From: Nocardioides sp. SR21
GTDB lineage: Bacteria > Actinomycetota > Actinomycetes > Propionibacteriales > Nocardioidaceae
Assembly (NCBI RefSeq): GCF_022761125.1
Contig: NZ_JAKWJR010000007.1
Location: 124,001-188,000 of the forward strand
DNA length: 64,000 nt
Reading direction: 5' to 3'
In this document: piece after piece, positions 18,569 to 27,630 of the stretch
Layout of the letters: every line of letters starts with the position of its first letter
Numbering within the stretch: the stretch's first letter is position 1
Made by a program: the position numbers and the translations under genes
The notes under the pieces: generated by a model
Seen by the model: only the letters and a program-made list of their open reading frames with translations
Database searches by the model: none
Told to the model about the DNA's origin: nothing

Positions 18569-20245
18569 TCACCCGCCGTCGGACTCGGTGTCCGGTGCAG
18601 CGGAGAGCAGGCGTACGGCGATCGCGGCATCGCAGGGCAGCAGCGTGGTGCCGCCGGTGAACGCCGGGCAGAGCGCGGTGTCCGGTCCCTCCGACAGGCC
18701 GAGGACCGGTGCCGGGTCGTACGACGCGCCGTCCAGCCGTACCTCGAAGTGCAGGTGTGGTCCGGTCGTGTTGCCGAGGTCGCCGACCAGGCCGACCGGG
18801 TCGCCGGCGGCGACGACGTCGCCGGTCACCAGGTCGGTGCTCGAGAGGTGTGCGTACCAGGTCTCGACGCCGCCGCCGTGGTCGATGCGCACGAGGTTCC
18901 CGGCCCAGTCGGGGTGCTCGACCGTGACGAGGCCGGGGCCGGCGGCCACGACCGGAGTGCCGGTCGGTGCTGCGAAGTCGAGACCCGTGTGCTCGCCGGA
19001 GGACCAGAGGCTCCCGGTCTCGCCGAAGGACGTCGTGAGGACGTAGGAGTCGGGCGCCATCGGCAGCACGAGCGAGCCTCCCGCGGACACCGCTGCGTCG
19101 GTGCCGCACCGGCCGCCGGCCGGCGCTTCGGCGCGGTGGCCGCCGGCGGGGACGCCCGGACGGCGTACGCCCAGGACGTCGGTGCCGATCGGCCGCACCG
19201 ACGCGATGCCGGTCGTGGGGTCGGTGAGAACGGCCCGGCCGTCGCCGACGTACAGCCCGGTCGCGTCGATGCCCTCCGCGCGGCTCCCGAGGACGACCAC
19301 GTCCCCGGGCAGGGCCGCGTCCTCGGCCACCGGGCGCAGCTGCTCCCATTGGCCCTCGGCGTCCGCGGGAAGCGCGACGGCGGTCCAGGCCTGGGCGACC
19401 AGGCCGCCGCAGGTGCTGGTCGTGGGGTCGGTCGTGTCGGCGACGCCGACGCGGTGGAAGGCCTCGGACACCGCCCGCACCGTCTCGGCGGGCAGCACGG
19501 TCACCGGCGCGCTGCCGGGCAGATCGATCTCGGCGACGCCGGGGGAGAGCTCGTTGTGGAGGTCGCGCACCGGCTCGAGCGGGGCCTGCAACGACTCCGG
19601 ATCGGCGAGCTCGCGCGCCGTGGGCGGCACGATCGCGTTGCGCGCGACGGCGCGCAGCTGTCGGTGCCAGGCGCGCTGCGCCCCGCGGTTGAGCCGGTCC
19701 TGGCTCGCGTCGACGACGTCGTACGACGGGCTGAAGGCCGAGCGCTCGATCGCCGCCTGCGCTGCCTCCTCGGCCGTCCACGAGGCCTCGGCGAGCTGCT
19801 GCTCGCGCTCGGCGCGCTCCCACGCGACCCGCGCCTCCTCGGCGGCGTCGATCGCCTCGGTGAGGGCGGCGGCTCCCCGGTCGGCGAGCTCGAGGGCGAA
19901 CTCGGCGTTGTCGGCCGCATCTGCGGCGAGGTCCAGGTCGGACGGTCCGGAGCCGAGCAGGTCGCCGATCGTGCCGAGGAATCCGCCCTCGTCGTCGCCG
20001 ACGACGGTGCGCAGCCGCTCGGCCTCGTCGGCGGCACGCTGCGCGCTCTCGGCGAGCCGGGCGCTGTTGGCGCTGAGGGCCGCGACGCGTTCGCGGGCTT
20101 CGTCGTACGCCGCGCGCGCGGAGTCCGACGGCGCCGCGGAGAGCGTCAGGCCAGGGGAATCCGGTGCGGACCGGGCCGGACCGATCGGGGCGACGAGGAC
20201 GAGCGTCGCGGCGAGGCAGGTCGTGGTGCGCTGCAGCCAGGCCAT
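18569..20245 (-). CDS. Secreted M23 (LytM) peptidase with coiled coil and degenerate NlpC/P60-like module
   Basis: A protein of about 558 residues with a signal peptide (MAWLQRTTTCLAATLVLVAP) and an Ala/Glu/Arg-rich coiled coil near 40-170. The middle module resembles NlpC/P60: TCGGLVAQAW holds a Cys, but the position of the catalytic His in HVGIYLG-type sequence reads ATGLYVG. The C-terminal LytM domain is complete: GEHTGLDFAAP, YAHL and GPHLHFE supply the zinc ligands and catalytic His. It probably trims peptidoglycan, perhaps for pilus passage. ATG 20245 was preferred to the GTG nine bases upstream. It sits between the Pro/Ala-rich gene and the sigma gene in one direction. Confidence 0.85.
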   Translation of the reverse strand: MAWLQRTTTCLAATLVLVAPIGPARSAPDSPGLTLSAAPSDSARAAYDEARERVAALSANSARLAESAQRAADEAERLRTVVGDDEGGFLGTIGDLLGSGPSDLDLAADAADNAEFALELADRGAAALTEAIDAAEEARVAWERAEREQQLAEASWTAEEAAQAAIERSAFSPSYDVVDASQDRLNRGAQRAWHRQLRAVARNAIVPPTARELADPESLQAPLEPVRDLHNELSPGVAEIDLPGSAPVTVLPAETVRAVSEAFHRVGVADTTDPTTSTCGGLVAQAWTAVALPADAEGQWEQLRPVAEDAALPGDVVVLGSRAEGIDATGLYVGDGRAVLTDPTTGIASVRPIGTDVLGVRRPGVPAGGHRAEAPAGGRCGTDAAVSAGGSLVLPMAPDSYVLTTSFGETGSLWSSGEHTGLDFAAPTGTPVVAAGPGLVTVEHPDWAGNLVRIDHGGGVETWYAHLSSTDLVTGDVVAAGDPVGLVGDLGNTTGPHLHFEVRLDGASYDPAPVLGLSEGPDTALCPAFTGGTTLLPCDAAIAVRLLSAAPDTESDGG

Positions 20246-20261
20246 CGAGGTCACCTGCGCG

Positions 20262-20651
20262 TCACTCGTCGAGGAAGGCGATCTCCTGGAGGAGCGTCAT
20301 CGAGTGCCGCTCCTCGGGATCGTGGAGGTCGGGCACCGGCAAGGCCGGCACCGCGAGCGCGGGCACCGGAATGGCGGGCGCGGGCGCCGGGATGGTGGGC
20401 ACCGCGATGGTGGGCACCGCGATGGTGGGCACCGCGAGGGATGGGGTGGTGGCGACGGCAGGTACGGCGGTCCCCGGGAAGGCTTCCGTCTCTGTCGTCG
20501 CCACCACCACGACGGGGGCGTCGGGCGCGCTGCGAGACGCCGTCTGCTGGACCCCGAAGACCGTGCGCACCACCGCGGCCATCTCGAGCAGCAGGCGCTG
20601 GGCCTGGTCGTGCTCGAGCATGGTGGCCGATTCGTGGGTCACGAGGTCCAT
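20262..20651 (-). CDS. Hypothetical protein with AVPTI-type repeats
   Basis: A 129-residue protein with a helical N-terminus (about 1-40), a Val/Thr middle, and a Pro/Ala/Val repeat tract near 70-108 built from units like AVPTI, APAPAI and AVPAL. The DNA there repeats a 15-base unit (CACCGCGATGGTGGG) exactly. It has no signal peptide and no recognised family. It lies between the pilA terminator hairpin and the M23 peptidase (16 bp ahead), so it may begin the operon that ends with the sigma factor. Function unknown. Confidence 0.6.
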   Translation of the reverse strand: MDLVTHESATMLEHDQAQRLLLEMAAVVRTVFGVQQTASRSAPDAPVVVVATTETEAFPGTAVPAVATTPSLAVPTIAVPTIAVPTIPAPAPAIPVPALAVPALPVPDLHDPEERHSMTLLQEIAFLDE

Positions 20652-20678
20652 GGCGAGGTCCTTGGTGGGAGTTGGTCA

Positions 20679-20716
20679 CCGCGGGCCGGACGGCAGCGTT
20701 GCCGGCCGGCCCGCGG
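20679..20716 (-). terminator. Hairpin terminator after pilA
   Basis: CCGCGGGCCGG (20679-20689) and its exact complement (20706-20716) form an 11-bp stem just past the pilA stop. It probably separates pilA from the downstream Pro/Ala-rich protein, M23 and sigma genes. Confidence 0.7.
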
Positions 20717-20728
20717 TAGCTCAGTGGG

Positions 20729-21184
20729 TCAGGCGACCGTCGGGCACGGGGTCGCCGAGAACTCGCTGTCGAGCCCGCCTGCCTCGGACTTGTAGAGGAG
20801 GTACTTGGCGGAGTCGCTCGACGCCGGGTTGATGACCGAGATGCAGTAGGAGCCGATGGTGGCGCCGTTCTCGAGCACGATCGCGTTGCCGTCGCTGGAG
20901 GTGAAGCCCTCGAGCGGGGAGCCGGCGGCACCCGTGGCCTCGGCGGCGAGCGTGGTGTCCGTGACCTTGTCGGTCGGGTGGTCGGTCATCCACGTCTCGA
21001 CGGACGTGGCGGCGTTCTTCAGGTCCGACTTCATCGAGGAGTCGACCCCCTTCTCGCGCTGGTTGAGGAACAGGGGGATCGCGATCGCGGCGAGGATGCC
21101 GATGATCACGATGACGACGAGAAGCTCGATCAGGGTGAAGCCCTGGTCCTTCTCCTTCAGGGCCTTCTGCATCCGAGCAAGCAT
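20729..21184 (-). CDS. pilA: Type IV major pilin
   Basis: A 151-residue prepilin. The short leader ends in KEKDQG and cleavage precedes FTLIELLVVIVIIGILAAIA, the class III N-terminal methylation helix with Glu5. The globular part has two Cys residues (in GSYCISV and ATPCPTVA), probably forming the C-terminal disulfide loop. AGGAG precedes ATG 21184. It is monocistronic, with its own WhiG-like promoter upstream and a hairpin downstream, as suits a pilus subunit needed in excess. Confidence 0.95.
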   Translation of the reverse strand: MLARMQKALKEKDQGFTLIELLVVIVIIGILAAIAIPLFLNQREKGVDSSMKSDLKNAATSVETWMTDHPTDKVTDTTLAAEATGAAGSPLEGFTSSDGNAIVLENGATIGSYCISVINPASSDSAKYLLYKSEAGGLDSEFSATPCPTVA

Positions 21185-21262
21185 GGCGGGTCTCCTGGGG
21201 GGTGATGGTGCTGTGGTCTGTGCCGATCCCTCGGGGGCGGGACTGTGGCTTTGTCACCCCAG

Positions 21263-21290
21263 TTCTCGGAGTGTGACGTGCACGACTTGA
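21263..21290 (-). promoter_or_regulatory. WhiG/FliA-like promoter of pilA
   Basis: On the minus strand TCAAGTCG (21283-21290) is followed after exactly 12 bases by TCCGAGAA (21263-21270). Compare TAAA-N15/16-GCCGATAA for WhiG/FliA. The same arrangement recurs at pilT1, pilM and the GGDEF gene. The predicted leader before ATG 21184 is about 70 bases. Confidence 0.7.
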
Positions 21291-21321
21291 GGGATTTCGG
21301 GGAACTTTTTCCAGGCTTTCC

Positions 21322-23100
21322 TCAGTCGTCGTAGCGGGGCGTGATCTCGCCGAACGTCTTCATGCCCCACGAGGACCGCACCGGGTCCAGGAAGTACGGC
21401 GGCGGCGCGTAGCGCAGCCGGCTGTCGTAGTTGTAGTTCTTGTCGTAGCCCGTGCCCGAGCTTGTTCCGACGGCTCCCCGGAAACGCTGGGCGATGGTGC
21501 CGAAGATCGTGAGCTTGCCGAGGCCGGCACCCACGTCGTACTCCTGCACCTCGAAGCTGTGCTGGAGCGTCAGGATCGCGGCCTGGAGGACCGGGTCGCG
21601 GAACGTCGTGCCTCCCAACGACGACGGTCGACTCATGTTGGCGCCTGGGCCCCACGCGACGCAGTTGTCGTAGCGGTCCTCCCTGGTGCACACGGTGGTG
21701 ACCGGGTGGTAGATCTGCACGGAGTTCGAGGAGACCAGGCCGAGCGCGTCGGTGCCGTTCTGGCCGCCCTGGTAGGTCACGTTCCCCACGACCACGATGT
21801 TGTTGTCGGCCGAGATCGTGACCCGGCCCTTGAGCGTGCCGTCGAGGTACACGGTCCCGTAGCGACAGTTGGCGTCGGGGTTCGCCGAGCGCTGGTTGTA
21901 GTCCCCGGACTGCGGAAGCGAGCCGTTGGTGGTGGTGGAGCCGGTCGCGCTCCAGGTGCCTGTCGCATCGATCGACTTCGCCGGGCACGCGCCGCTCGAC
22001 GGCTGCGCCTGGCTCGCCGGCACGTCCTGGACCATGATCAGGTTGTTCTGCGGGACGTTCACGGTCTGCGGCCACGAGCTGTTCGGGTTGCCGCAGCCCG
22101 GGTTCAGGGTCTTGGACCAGCGGCTCCAGACCTTCATCGTCGCCGGACCGGAACCGGTCGGGGCGATGAACTGGATGCGGGTGGGGCCGGTGTAGAGGCA
22201 GCCGAGCGGCGGCTCGGGGTCCAGGCCTGGTGTGACGTACTTCCGGAGGTCGCCGATGCTCTCCGGGATCTCGACCTCCTCCCGGTAGGCGATGCCCTTG
22301 TCGAAGGTGGGATGCACCGAGGAGTAGGTGTCGAACGTGTAGCACTTGTACGCCTGGGACGGTCCGTTCGCGGTCTTGCAGGACGGCCGGGACGTCGTGA
22401 CCGTGCCCTTGAACCGCGGGCCTTGCCGGCTGGAGTTGTCGCGCAGCAGCATGGTGTCGTTGGTGTGCAGCGGGCCGTTGATGACGTCGTCGCCGGAGAA
22501 GGCGATGTTGGTGCACGTGGGGTGGTCCGGCCGTTTCGGATCGGCCCAGGCGTAGCGCGCGCAGTAGGCCTTCTCGGTCGGGTTCGAGTAGTCAGCGGGA
22601 TCCTTGGTCTCGTACACCGTGTAGTACAGGAACTCGCCGAACCCGCCACGACGCAGGGTGACCTGGAGGCTCCGCGTGGAGTCCTGCTCGGTCCCGACGA
22701 TCCGTCCGGTCGCGACCAGGTCGACCGTGCCGTCGACCGACGTGCTGGAGGTGTCCACGTCGTAGTGGAACTGGGCGTTCGTGGAGCCGGGTACGTCGAG
22801 CCACCCGGGCTCGGTCGCGCTGTTCCACCCGCAGGAGTTGGCGCGCGTCGTCGCGCCCTTGAGGGCCTGGTTGCTGCAATCGACCGTCTGCCAGTAGGTG
22901 TCGAGCTCGTTCAGTCGGGCCAGGTAGTCGTCGATGCCCGCCTCGGCAGCGGCGAAGGCCTGGTACCAGGCCGTCGACCGCTTCGCGTGCTGGTTGTTCT
23001 GGAGCCCGTAGTGGAGCGCGACGCTCACCACGAGCATGGCGACGGTCATCGCGGCGATGACCAGGAGCAGCGCTGAGCCCTCGTCGCGGCGGGTCGTCAC
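21322..23100 (-). CDS. PilX-like pilus assembly protein
   Basis: A 592-residue protein with an N-terminal hydrophobic helix (EGSALLLVIAAMTVAMLVVS) and the PilX_N pattern of A-W-Y-x-A-x-A-A-A-E-A-G. Most of the rest is a large extracellular beta-rich domain with paired Cys. It lacks the strict prepilin G/F cleavage site, as PilX N-domains often do. The GTG start at 23100 overlaps the upstream prepilin stop. It likely belongs to the minor-pilin tip complex. It is unusually long for PilX and may carry an adhesin-like domain. Confidence 0.75.
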   Translation of the reverse strand: MTTRRDEGSALLLVIAAMTVAMLVVSVALHYGLQNNQHAKRSTAWYQAFAAAEAGIDDYLARLNELDTYWQTVDCSNQALKGATTRANSCGWNSATEPGWLDVPGSTNAQFHYDVDTSSTSVDGTVDLVATGRIVGTEQDSTRSLQVTLRRGGFGEFLYYTVYETKDPADYSNPTEKAYCARYAWADPKRPDHPTCTNIAFSGDDVINGPLHTNDTMLLRDNSSRQGPRFKGTVTTSRPSCKTANGPSQAYKCYTFDTYSSVHPTFDKGIAYREEVEIPESIGDLRKYVTPGLDPEPPLGCLYTGPTRIQFIAPTGSGPATMKVWSRWSKTLNPGCGNPNSSWPQTVNVPQNNLIMVQDVPASQAQPSSGACPAKSIDATGTWSATGSTTTNGSLPQSGDYNQRSANPDANCRYGTVYLDGTLKGRVTISADNNIVVVGNVTYQGGQNGTDALGLVSSNSVQIYHPVTTVCTREDRYDNCVAWGPGANMSRPSSLGGTTFRDPVLQAAILTLQHSFEVQEYDVGAGLGKLTIFGTIAQRFRGAVGTSSGTGYDKNYNYDSRLRYAPPPYFLDPVRSSWGMKTFGEITPRYDD

Positions 23101-23822
23101 GACGCCTCCACGAGCACGTTGATGTCCGCGTTCGGCAGTCGCACGCGTTGCAGTGTCGTGGCGGTCGGGTAGCTCGACCCGGGCCTGCTCTGCACGGTGA
23201 TCGCGATGTCGGCGCTGGAGACTCGCGGCAGGTCGGCTGAGGCGATCGATGTACCGCTGATCCGCAGACCGTCGAAGTCGTAGTAGGTGAACACGGCGGC
23301 GGTCGGCCAGATCAGGCCGCGGGCGAGCGTCCGCACCCTGACGACGCAGGTGGGCTCGGTGGCCGGGTTGCAGAACCGGTAGTGCCCGTTGCCCGACGGC
23401 GTCGGGGGGATCGTCGTCTGGCGCAGGATCGCGGTCCCGCTGGCCTGCGGGTCCTGGAGCACCTCCAACGTGGTCAGGCTCGGGCCCTGCCCGGTGTTGT
23501 CGAGGTTGGCGTAGAACGTGACCCGGGTGCTGGACGCCTGAACGATCGCGGTGTCGGCGCAGCCGTCGCAGGACTGCGCGTCCAGCTGGTCGGGGAGCAC
23601 GGCGGTGCGCAGCACCTTCCCGCTGGCCGCCATGCCTACGTCGCCCTGGGTGGAGTTGTCCAGGCGCACCTGCATGCCGGTCGACGTGCGGAGCCCGAGG
23701 ATCGCCACCGACGCGATCATGGTCGTCAGGAGCATGAAGATGCCGCTCGCGACGAGGACCTCGATGATGCTCATCCCCTCATCGGGAGTAGTCGCCTGCT
23801 CCGGGTCGTGTCGCGGCGTCAC
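23097..23822 (-). CDS. PilW-like minor prepilin
   Basis: A 241-residue prepilin. The leader VTPRHDPEQATTPDEG ends at a type IV cleavage site before MSIIEVLVASGIFMLLTTMI, where residue 1 is Met rather than Phe and Glu5 is kept. Cys pairs (SCDGC, and FCNPATEPTC) suggest disulfides. GTG 23822 overlaps the stop of the upstream prepilin. Together with its neighbours it should prime pilus assembly. Confidence 0.8.
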   Translation of the reverse strand: MTPRHDPEQATTPDEGMSIIEVLVASGIFMLLTTMIASVAILGLRTSTGMQVRLDNSTQGDVGMAASGKVLRTAVLPDQLDAQSCDGCADTAIVQASSTRVTFYANLDNTGQGPSLTTLEVLQDPQASGTAILRQTTIPPTPSGNGHYRFCNPATEPTCVVRVRTLARGLIWPTAAVFTYYDFDGLRISGTSIASADLPRVSSADIAITVQSRPGSSYPTATTLQRVRLPNADINVLVEAS

Positions 23823-25084
23823 AGGTTCACCACCACAGGTGCGCCCTGGCCGACGGCGACGTCGGGCTGCGGGCCCACCGTCCAGGTGCCGAACGGCAGG
23901 CTCGTCATCAAGACGCCCTCGGCGTTCGTGGTGCCCAGCTGGACCGTCGCGCCGGTGGGGCACAGCCGGTCGGCGGCATGGGTGGCGACGACGCTGGTGC
24001 CGGCGGGCGCGTGCACCTCGACCGCGCCGAGACTCACGACCGCGGGCGTCGTCGTACCAGCCACGGCCGGCACGGGGAGCGCCTCGCCGGTGAGGGCGGG
24101 GTTGCCGTCCTCGCAGCCGCCTGCCCAGACGACGTACCCGCTCGGGAAGGGCCACAGCTGAGCGGCGACCAGTGCCTGGCTGTCGGCGAACGTACGGGTC
24201 CCGATCGGCTGGAGCCCGCTGTTGCCGATCGTGACCGGGAGGACGGCGGCGCCGGCCGGGAGCTGGTAGCCCTCCGGTGCGGTGATGGTGGGCAGGATCC
24301 GTGCGGCCTGGTCGTACTGGATCACGCCACGCCAGAGCTGGCCGGCCTGGAGGTGCACGGTCGTCTGCGCGGTGGCGTCTCCGGCGAGGCTGACGAACCC
24401 GGGGTTCGATGCCGTGACGGTCCAGCTCCCTGCGGGGAGGTTCTCCAGGAGTGCGCAACCGTCGGTGGCGGTGACCTGGAGCGGCGCCAGCTGGCCGAGG
24501 CTGTTCTTCGCGGTCACCTGCACGCCCGGCTTCGGGTTGCCGAGGCTGTCGATGACCATCATCCCGATGTGGCTCTGGGTCTGCAGCGCCGAGTAGGTGC
24601 CCTTGGGCGGCGTCATCACCGTGTCCATCGTGACCGGCGGTCGACTGCCGAGGTCCGGCCAGCTGACCTTCACCGTGACGTGCAGGTAGGCCAGCTCGTC
24701 GGACGTGCCGTTGTCGCAGGGCGAGCTCGCACCGGCGCCGACGGCCTCCCACCGGGTGTCGCGCACGACCGTGAACGGGACCCCGTCGACGACGATCGGC
24801 CCGTTGGCCTGTCCACCGGGCAGCTGGTCGGGGTTCGTGGCGTCGCCGACGTCCTCCGGTCCGCGGAGCACCGACGAGAACGTGTCGCGGACGATCTCGA
24901 GCTCGCGCGAGGCGAGGTTGACCGCGGCCAGGCGGGCCTTGTCCTCGCGGGTCATGGTGATCGCGCTGCCGAGCACCGACAGCACCGAGGTCGACATGAT
25001 CGCGAACAGGCCGATCGCGACGACGACCTCGATGAGCGTCATGCCGTCGTCCCGCGGCTCGCGTCGTTCTCTCCGGGCGCGCAC
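23819..25084 (-). CDS. PilV-like long minor prepilin with carboxypeptidase-regulatory-like domain
   Basis: A 421-residue prepilin. The Arg-rich leader ends EPRDDG, then MTLIEVVVAIGLFAIMSTSV with Glu5 conserved. From about residue 180, DSLGNPKPGVQVTAKNSLG and LPAGSWTVTASNPGF look like a CarboxypepD_reg/transthyretin-like beta sandwich, and a second such module may follow near 350. Such domains extend surface structures. GTG 25084 starts 2 bases after the pilC stop. The length suggests a pilus-tip adhesin role, which is inference. Confidence 0.75.
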   Translation of the reverse strand: MRARRERREPRDDGMTLIEVVVAIGLFAIMSTSVLSVLGSAITMTREDKARLAAVNLASRELEIVRDTFSSVLRGPEDVGDATNPDQLPGGQANGPIVVDGVPFTVVRDTRWEAVGAGASSPCDNGTSDELAYLHVTVKVSWPDLGSRPPVTMDTVMTPPKGTYSALQTQSHIGMMVIDSLGNPKPGVQVTAKNSLGQLAPLQVTATDGCALLENLPAGSWTVTASNPGFVSLAGDATAQTTVHLQAGQLWRGVIQYDQAARILPTITAPEGYQLPAGAAVLPVTIGNSGLQPIGTRTFADSQALVAAQLWPFPSGYVVWAGGCEDGNPALTGEALPVPAVAGTTTPAVVSLGAVEVHAPAGTSVVATHAADRLCPTGATVQLGTTNAEGVLMTSLPFGTWTVGPQPDVAVGQGAPVVVNL

Positions 25085-25086
25085 GG

Positions 25087-26307
25087 TCAGCCGATCAGGT
25101 CGAAGACCTTGAAGATGGGCATGTACAGCGCGATGATCATCGACCCGACGATCGCGCCGAGGAACGCGATCATCAGCGGCTCGATCAGCGCGGTCAGCGC
25201 CTCGGTGGTGGCCTCGACCTCCTGGTCGTAGAACTCGGCGATCTTCGCGAGCATCTGGTCGATGGCACCGGACTCCTCGCCCGACGCGATCATCTGCACG
25301 ACCATCCCGGGAAACACCTCGTGCTCGGCGAGCGGCCCGGCGACCGTCTCACCGCGGCGCACCGACTGCTGCACCTCGGCAAGTGCGCGCGAGATCACCA
25401 CCGAGCCGGTGGTCTCGGAGACGATGTCCAACGCCTGCAGGATCGGTACGCCGGACGACAGCAGGGTGCTGAAGTTGCGGGCGAACCGCGCCAGCGCCAG
25501 CTTCTGGAACAGCTTGCCGAACACCGGCAGCCGCAGCTTGAGCGGGTCGACGACGTTGCGGACGCGCTCGGTGTGGCTGTACTTGCGCCAGAGCGCGAGC
25601 CCGACGACGGTCGCGACGACCAGGAACGGCAGGGCGAACCGCATCACGCCCGAGAGGAAGACCAGGATGCGGGTCGGGAGCGGGAGCTCGCCGCCGAGGT
25701 CCTCGAACATGTCCGCGAAGACCGGCACGACGAACACGAGCAGGCCGATGCACATGATGATCGCGAGGCAGAACACCACGATCGGGTAGGTCAGGGCGGC
25801 CTTGATCTTGCCGCGCAGCTTCACCTCGGCCTCGAAGTTGTCGGCGATCTGGCGCATCGAGGTGTCGAGGAAGCCGCCGGCCTCGCCGGCCTTGGTCATG
25901 CTGATCATCAGCGCCGGGAAGACCTCCGGTGACTTCGCGAACGCGCTGGACAGGCTCTGCCCGGTCTCGACGTCCTGCTTCACGCCGCGCAGCACCCGCC
26001 GCAGCTCCGGGTTCTCGACCTGGTCGGCCATGATCGTGAGCGCCCGCAGCATCGTCAGGCCGGCGTCGATCATCGTCGCGAACTGGCGCGAGAAGACCGC
26101 GAGGTCCCGGGTCTTCACGCGCTTCTTGCGCCCGAGCTTGATCTCGCGCTGGAGGCCGACGTTCGCGGGTCGCACCTCGAGCGGCACGTAGCCCATCGAC
26201 CGCAACCGCTCGGCGACCGCGGCCTCCGAGACCGCCTCGACCTTGCCCTCGGTGAACTTGCCGCCGGCGTCGCGGACCTTGTAGCTGTACATGGTGGCGC
26301 CGGACAT
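25087..26307 (-). CDS. pilC: Type IV pilus inner-membrane platform protein
   Basis: A 406-residue platform protein with two T2SSF domains. VFSRQFATMIDAGLTMLRAL marks the first and FARNFSTLLSSGVPILQAL the second. Three hydrophobic segments are visible, the last (EPLMIAFLGAIVGSMIIALY) at the C-terminus. It couples PilB and PilT motors to pilin addition and removal. The start at 26307 is 2 bases after the pilT1 stop; an ATG five codons on is an alternative. Confidence 0.93.
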   Translation of the reverse strand: MSGATMYSYKVRDAGGKFTEGKVEAVSEAAVAERLRSMGYVPLEVRPANVGLQREIKLGRKKRVKTRDLAVFSRQFATMIDAGLTMLRALTIMADQVENPELRRVLRGVKQDVETGQSLSSAFAKSPEVFPALMISMTKAGEAGGFLDTSMRQIADNFEAEVKLRGKIKAALTYPIVVFCLAIIMCIGLLVFVVPVFADMFEDLGGELPLPTRILVFLSGVMRFALPFLVVATVVGLALWRKYSHTERVRNVVDPLKLRLPVFGKLFQKLALARFARNFSTLLSSGVPILQALDIVSETTGSVVISRALAEVQQSVRRGETVAGPLAEHEVFPGMVVQMIASGEESGAIDQMLAKIAEFYDQEVEATTEALTALIEPLMIAFLGAIVGSMIIALYMPIFKVFDLIG

Positions 26308-26309
26308 CG

Positions 26310-27623
26310 TCACTCCCAGCTGGCGTGGGAGCGCGTCACGTTCGCGCCCACCAGGGTCTCGAAGTCGTCCCGGTTCGAGCAGTGCTCGAGACCGGCCTCG
26401 TAGGTGATCCGGCCCTCCCGGACCAGCGCCGCGAGGTGGGCGTTGAGGGTCTGCATCCCGTCCTTGGCGCCGGCCTGGAGCGAGCCCTGGATCTGCTGCA
26501 GCTTGTCGTCGCGGATCATCGCGCGGATGCCCGAGTTGCAGACCATCACCTCGACGGCGGCGACCCGCGCCGTACCGTCGACGGTCTTCACGAGCGTCTG
26601 GCACACGACGCCCTGGAGGGTCGCGGCGAGCTGGGTGCGGACCTGCTGCTGCTGGTCGGCGGGGAAGACGTCGACGATGCGGGTGATGGTGTCCTGCGCC
26701 GACTGCGTGTGCAGCGTCGCGAACACCAGGTGGCCGGTCTCGGCGGCGGTGAGCGCGACCGAGATCGTGTCGAGGTCGCGGAGCTCGCCGACCAGGATCA
26801 CGTCAGGGTCCTGACGCAGCACGTGCTTCAGCGCGGCCCGGAACGCGTGGGTGTCGGCGCCGACCTCGCGCTGGTTCACCAGGCAACCCTGGTGCTCGTG
26901 CAGGAACTCGATCGGGTCCTCGATGGTCACGATGTGGCCGCGCCGCGAGCGGTTGATCCGGTCGATCATCGCCGCGAGGGTGGTCGACTTGCCGGAGCCG
27001 GTCGGGCCGGTCACCAGGACCAGGCCGCGCTTGAGGGTCGTGAAGCTCGCGAGCACGTCGGGCATGCCGAGCTTCTCGAGCGGGAGGATCTCCCACGGGA
27101 TCATCCGCATCACGGCGCCGATCGCCTCGCGCTGGCGGAAGATGTTGACGCGGAACCGCGCATGACCGGGTACGGCGTACGCGAGGTCGAGCTCGAGCTC
27201 CTCCTCGAACACCTTGCGTTGCCGCTCGGTGAGGACGCCGTACAGCATCGTGCGCAGCTGCTCGGCGTCCAGGGCGGGGTAGCCCTCGAGCGCCGTCATC
27301 TCGCCGCGCAGCCGGACGGTGGGCGGTGCGCCGACGGTGAGGTGCAGGTCCGAGCCGCCGAGGCTCAGCACCGCGATCAGCAGGTCGTCGAGCACCAGCC
27401 GGGTGGTCGCCGGAGCCGGGGGCACGGCGGCGACGGGCGCCGGCGGCGGCGGGGCGAGGGGGGCGAGGGGAGCGAGGGGAGCGAGGGGGGCGACGGGCGC
27501 AGGCGCGACAGGGGCGACGGGCGCAGGCGCGACCGCCACGGGCGCGACCACGGTCGGTGCCGTGGCCGGGCCCCGGTCTCCGGCCAACGGCAGGCCGAAT
27601 CCGTTCCGAGATGGGTCGGTCAC
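26310..27623 (-). CDS. pilT: PilT-family retraction ATPase with Pro/Ala-rich N-terminus (PilT1)
   Basis: A 437-residue hexameric ATPase. Residues 1-75 are a low-complexity Pro/Ala/Val linker. The core follows with SDLHLTVGAPP, Walker A GPTGSGKST (206-214), the Asp box IVTIEDPIEFLH, Walker B DPDVILVGELRD, the His box TGHLVFATLHTQ, and a near-canonical retraction motif SGIRAMIRD. GTG at 27623 has no Shine-Dalgarno. The WhiG-like -10 ends only 8 bases upstream, so the message is probably leaderless. It heads the pilT1-pilC-prepilin operon. Confidence 0.92.
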   Translation of the reverse strand: MTDPSRNGFGLPLAGDRGPATAPTVVAPVAVAPAPVAPVAPAPVAPLAPLAPLAPLAPPPPAPVAAVPPAPATTRLVLDDLLIAVLSLGGSDLHLTVGAPPTVRLRGEMTALEGYPALDAEQLRTMLYGVLTERQRKVFEEELELDLAYAVPGHARFRVNIFRQREAIGAVMRMIPWEILPLEKLGMPDVLASFTTLKRGLVLVTGPTGSGKSTTLAAMIDRINRSRRGHIVTIEDPIEFLHEHQGCLVNQREVGADTHAFRAALKHVLRQDPDVILVGELRDLDTISVALTAAETGHLVFATLHTQSAQDTITRIVDVFPADQQQQVRTQLAATLQGVVCQTLVKTVDGTARVAAVEVMVCNSGIRAMIRDDKLQQIQGSLQAGAKDGMQTLNAHLAALVREGRITYEAGLEHCSNRDDFETLVGANVTRSHASWE

Positions 27624-27630
27624 ATCGGAG

